A DNA stretch of 64,000 nt from Pocillopora verrucosa (Eukaryota > Cnidaria > Anthozoa > Scleractinia > Pocilloporidae), in assembly GCF_036669915.1 (NCBI RefSeq), contig NW_027078186.1, positions 1 to 64,000 on the forward strand, in the 5' to 3' direction. Of the stretch, positions 56,784 through 64,000 are shown piece by piece; the first letter of the stretch is position 1, and each line of letters opens with the position of its first letter. Below the pieces are notes generated by a model, which did no database searches, had not been told where the DNA came from, and saw only the letters and a list, made by a program, of their open reading frames with translations. A program made the translations under genes and the position numbers.

Positions 56784-57762
56784 AAAAGTCATCCAAACTA
56801 TGTCTATATGGCCCTCTTACTGACTATCGAGGGTATTTTTGCTTTTGCAGTGGACCGGTAGACTTGCAAAGAAAGCAAAGGACGCACAACTGGCCAAGGT
56901 GTTGGCACGTTTGGAGGGGTAGAAGTGCATTGGAGAGACTGGAGGAAGGAAACAAGGTGAGTTTCGGGGCGGTGCGTAACTTTGCTGGCTGTTTTTGTTC
57001 AAGGCCTGTCTGCTCTATTGTGTGTAAAGTCCTGTTCGTTTGTATTTGCAGGTTGTGCGTGCCGTGCCGTGCTGTGCTATGCGCGCGAAGGGAAAGGAAA
57101 TGAAAGGAAACCAAACGGCCGATCGACCGAGCGAGCGAGCATAGAAGGGCATTCGACTTGGACCGTGAGTACACTTTGAACCTTTTGAGCGGTTTTATTG
57201 TCACTGGAGCCGCTTTTAGAAATGCTATTGCTATCGTTAGTGTATCCTTTGTGCGAGCAAGCGAGTGAACGAATGAACGAGGGAAGGAAACAAACTAGCA
57301 GAGTAGTAAAAGTATCGAACCTTTTTCCCGATTCGTTTGCAGTCTGAATCCAACCATTGTCGACTTTCAGTGCCGTTTTTCGCGCGCCTCCTCTTGGAAG
57401 TGTGCGAGTGTTTTGCCACGTCACGATGGCTTAAAACTGCGTCTCAGAAGTGTGCGTTTTTTTCCTATTCATTTTTTCGTTCGTTATTGGAATGATTTGA
57501 TATCACAGAAGTAGAATTTGACATCATAAACTGTTCATCTCGCGCGTGCTCACTCGCTCGCGCGCGCTCTGTAAGAAAAGTCGATCGCACTAGAGTTTTC
57601 GCCATTAGCTGGCCGATTTTTGACAAAAAGGTGTTTCCCCCCCTCGTTTTTTGCTTTGATTTTGTTCCTCACTCACCTACGGCTCTCTATGTGAAATTGT
57701 GGTGTATGGAGAGCTATTTATTGGGATAAAACGTTTAGAGATGTTCGCAAGACAAAAAATTG

Positions 57763-57786
57763 AAGCCTACAACACGGGGTATTCCC

Positions 57787-57821
<35 letters not shown>

Positions 57822-57882
57822 CAGGGCTTAACTTCGGTGATCGGACGAGAACCGGTGCTTTCCCTGTGGTATGGTCGTAGAC
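57763..57882 (-). rRNA. 5S rRNA, unit 24
   Basis: A 120-nt copy; no difference seen. Confidence 0.97.
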
Positions 57883-58388
57883 GAGGAAATGGGGTCGAAA
57901 TTCTGCTTGTTATCGGCCAGGTTCAGGCTGTAAAGCGGCCACATCCCTGAGTGTAGGCGAATTTGAAATTCTAAAGCCCTAGTTTCGTTACTCTAACCCT
58001 AAGAAATCGATACTCTAACCCTAAGAAATTGTTACCCTAACCCTAAGAAATGGTTACCCTAACCCCGAAGTCGTTACCTAACCCTAATGTATTTTCCTCA
58101 ACCCAGTTAACACATTGAGGAGCATCGATTTGAAGCACTATTCCCTAGGGAGGGGAGGGAGGGGTCCCAAGAGACATAACGTGTCCTAAAAACCTATTAT
58201 ACAATGTTTTAGCTCCGTAGGTGCGTGTATCTGGCTTTAAAATCTTACAGTGAGGAGATACCAAACGGGTCAGCCTCTGGGACCGTCTGCGGGACTCGCA
58301 AGGGCTTGTGGGGGCGACCTGCTACTATCCACCATAAACCGTGGGAAGGATCCCTCGACCACCCCCCTCACCCAGGGCATGCTTCGGC

Positions 58389-58575
58389 ATCNNNNNNNNN
58401 NNNNNNNNNNNNNNNNNNNNNNNNNNNNNNNNNNNNNNNNNNNNNNNNNNNNNNCGCTGCTCATTGAGCAGCTCATATATTAAACTGATTTTTGGAACTG
58501 GGCTGTGGAAAAGAGGCTTGCCTCGTCCCAGCCACGGGTTGCCTCGGTATAGCACTACCTCCGAGTGCGGCCCAC
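58389..58575 (+). ncRNA. U2 snRNA, unit 24
   Basis: ATC, 63 N (58392-58454), then U2 core. Confidence 0.95.
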
Positions 58576-58812
58576 TTCCCTCTGGGGAAGACACATTCAA
58601 TCCAAAACAAAGTCAACGGTATAGCATTCTTTTATGTTTACAGGAGCCCCGCCCGCCCTTAGAGGGGGAAGAGGTGAAAGAGGGATGATAATTCAGACAA
58701 CAGACAATGGCAGGAACGGCCGCTGGCCTACGTTTTCTGAAGTGCGCAAAGCACTACCACAAGGACCTAGGGGTAAGTGGATTTTTTCACCGAGGGCAGA
58801 CGCTGAAAAAGC

Positions 58813-58890
58813 ATACTTACCTGACGCGGGAGGTACTGTGATCAAGGAGGCAGTCCTCTCAAGGCGAGGCCCTTTCATTGCACTTCGACT

Positions 58891-58933
<43 letters not shown>

Positions 58934-58977
58934 TATAATTTCTGGTAGTGGGGACCTGCGTTCGCGCTCGTCCCCGC
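58813..58977 (+). ncRNA. U1 snRNA, unit 24
   Basis: Full-length copy matching the reference. Confidence 0.97.
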
Positions 58978-59958
58978 AAAAGTCATCCAAACTATGTCTA
59001 TATGGCCCTCTTACTGACTATCGAGGGTATTTTTGCTTTTGCAGTGGACCGGTAGACTTGCAAAGAAAGCAAAGGACGCACAACTGGCCAAGGTGTTGGC
59101 ACGTTTGGAGGGGTAGAAGTGCATTGGAGAGACTGGAGGAAGGAAACAAGGTGAGTTTCGGGGCGGTGCGTAACTTTGCTGGCTGTTTTTGTTCAAGGCC
59201 TGTCTGCTCTATTGTGTGTAAAGTCCTGTTCGTTTGTATTTGCAGGTTGTGCGTGCCGTGCCGTGCTGTGCTATGCGCGCGAAGGGAAAGGAAATGAAAG
59301 GAAACCAAACGGCCGATCGACCGAGCGAGCGAGCATAGAAGGGCATTCGACTTGGACCGTGAGTACACTTTGAACCTTTTGAGCGGTTTTATTGTCACTG
59401 GAGCCGCTTTTAGAAATGCTATTGCTATCGTTAGTGTATCCTTTGTGCGAGCAAGCGAGTGAACGAATGAACGAGGGAAGGAAACAAACTAGCAGAGTAG
59501 TAAAAGTATCGAACCTTTTTCCCGATTCGTTTGCAGTCTGAATCCAACCATTGTCGACTTTCAGTGCCGTTTTTCGCGCGCCTCCTCTTGGAAGTGTGCG
59601 AGTGTTTTGCCACGTCACGATGGCTTAAAACTGCGTCTCAGAAGTGTGCGTTTTTTTCCTATTCATTTTTTCGTTCGTTATTTGGAATGATTTGATATCA
59701 CAGAAGTAGAATTTGACATCATAAACTGTTCATCTCGCGCGTGCTCACTCGCTCGCGCGCGCTCTGTAAGAAAAGTCGATCGCACTAGAGTTTTCGCCAT
59801 TAGCTGGCCGATTTTTGACAAAAAGGTGTTTTCCCCCCCTCGTTTTTTGCTTTGATTTTGTTCCTCACTCACCTACGGCTCTCTATGTGAAATTGTGGTG
59901 TATGGAGAGCTATTTATTGGGATAAAACGTTTAGAGATGTTCGCAAGACAAAAAATTG

Positions 59959-59982
59959 AAGCCTACAACACGGGGTATTCCC

Positions 59983-60017
<35 letters not shown>

Positions 60018-60078
60018 CAGGGCTTAACTTCGGTGATCGGACGAGAACCGGTGCTTTCCCTGTGGTATGGTCGTAGAC
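59959..60078 (-). rRNA. 5S rRNA, unit 25
   Basis: A 120-nt copy; no difference seen. Confidence 0.97.
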
Positions 60079-60584
60079 GAGGAAATGGGGTCGAAATTCT
60101 GCTTGTTATCGGCCAGGTTCAGGCTGTAAAGCGGCCACATCCCTGAGTGTAGGCGAATTTGAAATTCTAAAGCCCTAGTTTCGTTACTCTAACCCTAAGA
60201 AATCGATACTCTAACCCTAAGAAATTGTTACCCTAACCCTAAGAAATGGTTACCCTAACCCCGAAGTCGTTACCTAACCCTAATGTATTTTCCTCAACCC
60301 AGTTAACACATTGAGGAGCATCGATTTGAAGCACTATTCCCTAGGGAGGGGAGGGAGGGGTCCCAAGAGACATAACGTGTCCTAAAAACCTATTATACAA
60401 TGTTTTAGCTCCGTAGGTGCGTGTATCTGGCTTTAAAATCTTACAGTGAGGAGATACCAAACGGGTCAGCCTCTGGGACCGTCTGCGGGACTCGCAAGGG
60501 CTTGTGGGGGCGACCTGCTACTATCCACCATAAACCGTGGGAAGGATCCCTCGACCACCCCCCTCACCCAGGGCATGCTTCGGC

Positions 60585-60771
60585 ATCNNNNNNNNNNNNN
60601 NNNNNNNNNNNNNNNNNNNNNNNNNNNNNNNNNNNNNNNNNNNNNNNNNNCGCTGCTCATTGAGCAGCTCATATATTAAACTGATTTTTGGAACTGGGCT
60701 GTGGAAAAGAGGCTTGCCTCGTCCCAGCCACGGGTTGCCTCGGTATAGCACTACCTCCGAGTGCGGCCCAC
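60585..60771 (+). ncRNA. U2 snRNA, unit 25
   Basis: ATC, 63 N (60588-60650), then U2 core. Confidence 0.95.
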
Positions 60772-61008
60772 TTCCCTCTGGGGAAGACACATTCAATCCA
60801 AAACAAAGTCAACGGTATAGCATTCTTTTATGTTTACAGGAGCCCCGCCCGCCCTTAGAGGGGGAAGAGGTGAAAGAGGGATGATAATTCAGACAACAGA
60901 CAATGGCAGGAACGGCCGCTGGCCTACGTTTTCTGAAGTGCGCAAAGCACTACCACAAGGACCTAGGGGTAAGTGGATTTTTTCACCGAGGGCAGACGCT
61001 GAAAAAGC

Positions 61009-61086
61009 ATACTTACCTGACGCGGGAGGTACTGTGATCAAGGAGGCAGTCCTCTCAAGGCGAGGCCCTTTCATTGCACTTCGACT

Positions 61087-61129
<43 letters not shown>

Positions 61130-61173
61130 TATAATTTCTGGTAGTGGGGACCTGCGTTCGCGCTCGTCCCCGC
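61009..61173 (+). ncRNA. U1 snRNA, unit 25
   Basis: Full-length copy matching the reference. The spacer after it carries a unique 5-bp duplication near 61650 (GCAAGCGAAGCGAGTG). Confidence 0.97.
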
Positions 61174-62158
61174 AAAAGTCATCCAAACTATGTCTATATG
61201 GCCCTCTTACTGACTATCGAGGGTATTTTTGCTTTTGCAGTGGACCGGTAGACTTGCAAAGAAAGCAAAGGACGCACAACTGGCCAAGGTGTTGGCACGT
61301 TTGGAGGGGTAGAAGTGCATTGGAGAGACTGGAGGAAGGAAACAAGGTGAGTTTCGGGGCGGTGCGTAACTTTGCTGGCTGTTTTTGTTCAAGGCCTGTC
61401 TGCTCTATTGTGTGTAAAGTCCTGTTCGTTTGTATTTGCAGGTTGTGCGTGCCGTGCCGTGCTGTGCTATGCGCGCGAAGGGAAAGGAAATGAAAGGAAA
61501 CCAAACGGCCGATCGACCGAGCGAGCGAGCATAGAAGGGCATTCGACTTGGACCGTGAGTACACTTTGAACCTTTTGAGCGGTTTTATTGTCACTGGAGC
61601 CGCTTTTAGAAATGCTATTGCTATCGTTAGTGTATCCTTTGTGCGAGCAAGCGAAGCGAGTGAACGAATGAACGAGGGAAGGAAACAAACTAGCAGAGTA
61701 GTAAAAGTATCGAACCTTTTTCCCGATTCGTTTGCAGTCTGAATCCAACCATTGTCGACTTTCAGTGCCGTTTTTCGCGCGCCTCCTCTTGGAAGTGTGC
61801 GAGTGTTTTGCCACGTCACGATGGCTTAAAACTGCGTCTCAGAAGTGTGCGTTTTTTTCCTATTCATTTTTTCGTTCGTTATTTGGAATGATTTGATATC
61901 ACAGAAGTAGAATTTGACATCATAAACTGTTCATCTCGCGCGTGCTCACTCGCTCGCGCGCGCTCTGTAAGAAAAGTCGATCGCACTAGAGTTTTCGCCA
62001 TTAGCTGGCCGATTTTTGACAAAAAGGTGTTTCCCCCCCTCGTTTTTTGCTTTGATTTTGTTCCTCACTCACCTACGGCTCTCTATGTGAAATTGTGGTG
62101 TATGGAGAGCTATTTATTGGGATAAAACGTTTAGAGATGTTCGCAAGACAAAAAATTG

Positions 62159-62182
62159 AAGCCTACAACACGGGGTATTCCC

Positions 62183-62217
<35 letters not shown>

Positions 62218-62278
62218 CAGGGCTTAACTTCGGTGATCGGACGAGAACCGGTGCTTTCCCTGTGGTATGGTCGTAGAC
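62159..62278 (-). rRNA. 5S rRNA, unit 26
   Basis: A 120-nt copy; no difference seen. It is the last 5S gene in the window. Confidence 0.97.
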
Positions 62279-62783
62279 GAGGAAATGGGGTCGAAATTCT
62301 GCTTGTTATCGGCCAGGTTCAGGCTGTAAAGCGGCCACATCCCTGAGTGTAGGCGAATTTGAAATTCTAAAGCCCTAGTTTCGTTACTCTAACCCTAAGA
62401 AATCGATACTCTAACCCTAAGAAATTGTTACCCTAACCCTAAGAAATGGTTACCCTAACCCCGAAGTCGTTACCTAACCCTAATGTATTTTCCTCAACCC
62501 AGTTAACACATTGAGGAGCATCGATTTGAAGCACTATTCCCTAGGGAGGGGAGGGAGGGGTCCCAAGAGACATAACGTGTCCTAAAAACCTATTATACAA
62601 TGTTTTAGCTCCGTAGGTGCGTGTATCTGGCTTTAAAATCTTACAGTGAGGAGATACCAAACGGGTCAGCCTCTGGGACCGTCTGCGGGACTCGCAAGGG
62701 CTTGTGGGGGCGACCTGCTACTATCCACCATAAACCGTGGGAAGGATCCCTCGACCACCCCCTCACCCAGGGCATGCTTCGGC

Positions 62784-62970
62784 ATCNNNNNNNNNNNNNN
62801 NNNNNNNNNNNNNNNNNNNNNNNNNNNNNNNNNNNNNNNNNNNNNNNNNCGCTGCTCATTGAGCAGCTCATATATTAAACTGATTTTTGGAACTGGGCTG
62901 TGGAAAAGAGGCTTGCCTCGTCCCAGCCACGGGTTGCCTCGGTATAGCACTACCTCCGAGTGCGGCCCAC
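62784..62970 (+). ncRNA. U2 snRNA, unit 26
   Basis: ATC, 63 N (62787-62849), then U2 core. One C is missing in the C-run about 30 bp upstream (GACCACCCCCTC). Confidence 0.95.
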
Positions 62971-63207
62971 TTCCCTCTGGGGAAGACACATTCAATCCAA
63001 AACAAAGTCAACGGTATAGCATTCTTTTATGTTTACAGGAGCCCCGCCCGCCCTTAGAGGGGGAAGAGGTGAAAGAGGGATGATAATTCAGACAACAGAC
63101 AATGGCAGGAACGGCCGCTGGCCTACGTTTTCTGAAGTGCGCAAAGCACTACCACAAGGACCTAGGGGTAAGTGGATTTTTTCACCGAGGGCAGACGCTG
63201 AAAAAGC

Positions 63208-63285
63208 ATACTTACCTGACGCGGGAGGTACTGTGATCAAGGAGGCAGTCCTCTCAAGGCGAGGCCCTTTCATTGCACTTCGACT

Positions 63286-63328
<43 letters not shown>

Positions 63329-63372
63329 TATAATTTCTGGTAGTGGGGACCTGCGTTCGCGCTCGTCCCCGC
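63208..63372 (+). ncRNA. U1 snRNA, unit 26
   Basis: Full-length copy matching the reference; the last RNA gene in the window. Confidence 0.97.
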
Positions 63373-64000
63373 AAAAGTCATCCAAACTATGTCTATATGG
63401 CCCTCTTACTGACTATCGAGGGTATTTTTGCTTTTGCAGTGGACCGGTAGACTTGCAAAGAAAGCAAAGGACGCACAACTGGCCAAGGTGTTGGCACGTT
63501 TGGAGGGGTAGAAGTGCATTGGAGAGACTGGAGGAAGGAAACAAGGTGAGTTTCGGGGCGGTGCGTAACTTTGCTGGCTGTTTTTGTTCAAGGCCTGTCT
63601 GCTCTATTGTGTGTAAAGTCCTGTTCGTTTGTATTTGCAGGTTGTGCGTGCCGTGCCGTGCTGTGCTATGCGCGCGAAGGGAAAGGAAATGAAAGGAAAC
63701 CAAACGGCCGATCGACCGAGCGAGCGAGCATAGAAGGGCATTCGACTTGGACCGTGAGTACACTTTGAACCTTTTGAGCGGTTTTATTGTCACTGGAGCC
63801 GCTTTTAGAAATGCTATTGCTATCGTTAGTGTATCCTTTGTGCGAGCAAGCGAGTGAACGAATGAACGAGGGAAGGAAACAAACTAGCAGAGTAGTAAAA
63901 GTATCGAACCTTTTTCCCGATTCGTTTGCAGTCTGAATCCAACCATTGTCGACTTTCAGTGCCGTTTTTCGCGCGCCTCCTCTTGGAAGTGTGCGAGTGT
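63373..64000. other. U1-to-5S spacer, cut by the window end
   Basis: The first 628 bp of the usual spacer, including candidate exons B and C and the acceptor before exon D. No other gene is seen. The array evidently continues past the window. Confidence 0.8.

Larger units (their letters stand above)
1..64000. repeat. Tandem array of a 5S(-)/U2(+)/U1(+) unit, about 2,196 bp per unit
   Basis: The same unit recurs 26 times. U2 starts lie at 1097, 3278, 5468, 7742, 9936, 12132, 14328, 16523, 18719, 20915, 23111, 25307, 27503, 29702, 31918, 34115, 38536, 40737, 42933, 45129, 49565, 51761, 53956, 58389, 60585 and 62784. Plain spacing is 2,190-2,201 bp, 2,216 bp across the poorly resolved unit 14, and 2,274 bp from unit 3 to unit 4. 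The spacing grows to about 4,420-4,436 bp where a 2.2-kb element sits in U1. Within a unit the 5S gene ends 507 bp before U2, U1 starts 424 bp after the U2 start, and about 0.98 kb separates U1 from the next 5S. Near identity among units 5-13 and 15-26 indicates concerted evolution by unequal exchange or gene conversion. The long-range unit count depends on the assembly. Confidence 0.98.

Noticed and set aside
1-64000. CRISPR array
   Set aside because: The repeats are 2.2 kb long and hold eukaryotic RNA genes. The 22-bp minisatellite has no unique spacers.

Overview
This window is almost entirely a tandem array of one multigene unit of about 2,196 bp. Each unit carries three non-coding RNA genes in a fixed order: a 5S rRNA gene on the minus strand, then a U2 snRNA gene and a U1 snRNA gene on the plus strand. 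I count 26 copies of each. The snRNA and 5S sequences, snRNA-type promoter similarity, GT-AG splice-like signals and CCCTAA-rich spacer blocks indicate an animal, probably an invertebrate. I cannot fix the phylum by eye. Linkage of 5S with U1 and/or U2 is known in several animal groups (for example isopods, bivalves and flatfish).

Layout: positions 1-442 are the spacer tail of a preceding unit. Units 1-15 run from the 5S at 443 to about 33,488. Units 16, 20 and 23 each hold a 2.2-kb insertion at exactly the same point of their U1 gene (34557-36768, 45571-47796, 54398-56621). Units 17-19, 21-22 and 24-26 are uninterrupted. The last spacer runs off the end at 64000. Units 5-13 and 15-26 are nearly identical. 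Units 1, 3, 4, 14 and the start of 18 carry clustered one-base changes that look more like unpolished long-read sequence than gradual decay. In every U2 gene except the first, 63 bases (73 in unit 14) at the 5' end are N; the first copy shows that the masked piece is the highly conserved U2 5' domain.

The insertion is a non-LTR (LINE-like) retrotransposon by its 15-16-bp target-site duplication, short A-rich 3' end and ORF1-type protein with two CCHC zinc knuckles. It has no reverse transcriptase or endonuclease, so it is a gag-only element that must borrow its machinery. It splits U1 after nucleotide 18, duplicating the U1 segment that pairs with 5' splice sites. Its 3' UTR carries two AUUGCAC boxes, each inside a GGC/GCC-closed hairpin. 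This is the motif that U1A protein recognises in U1 stem-loop II. A U1-gene-targeting, gag-only element that may mimic a U1 protein-binding site is the most interesting candidate here.

The roughly 0.98-kb spacer between U1 and the next 5S has no known RNA gene, but it shows an ordered series of strong donor and acceptor splice signals on the plus strand. A spliced transcript may therefore run through each unit with U1 inside one intron. This is an inference and is weakened because the first donor lies in the probable U1 promoter element.
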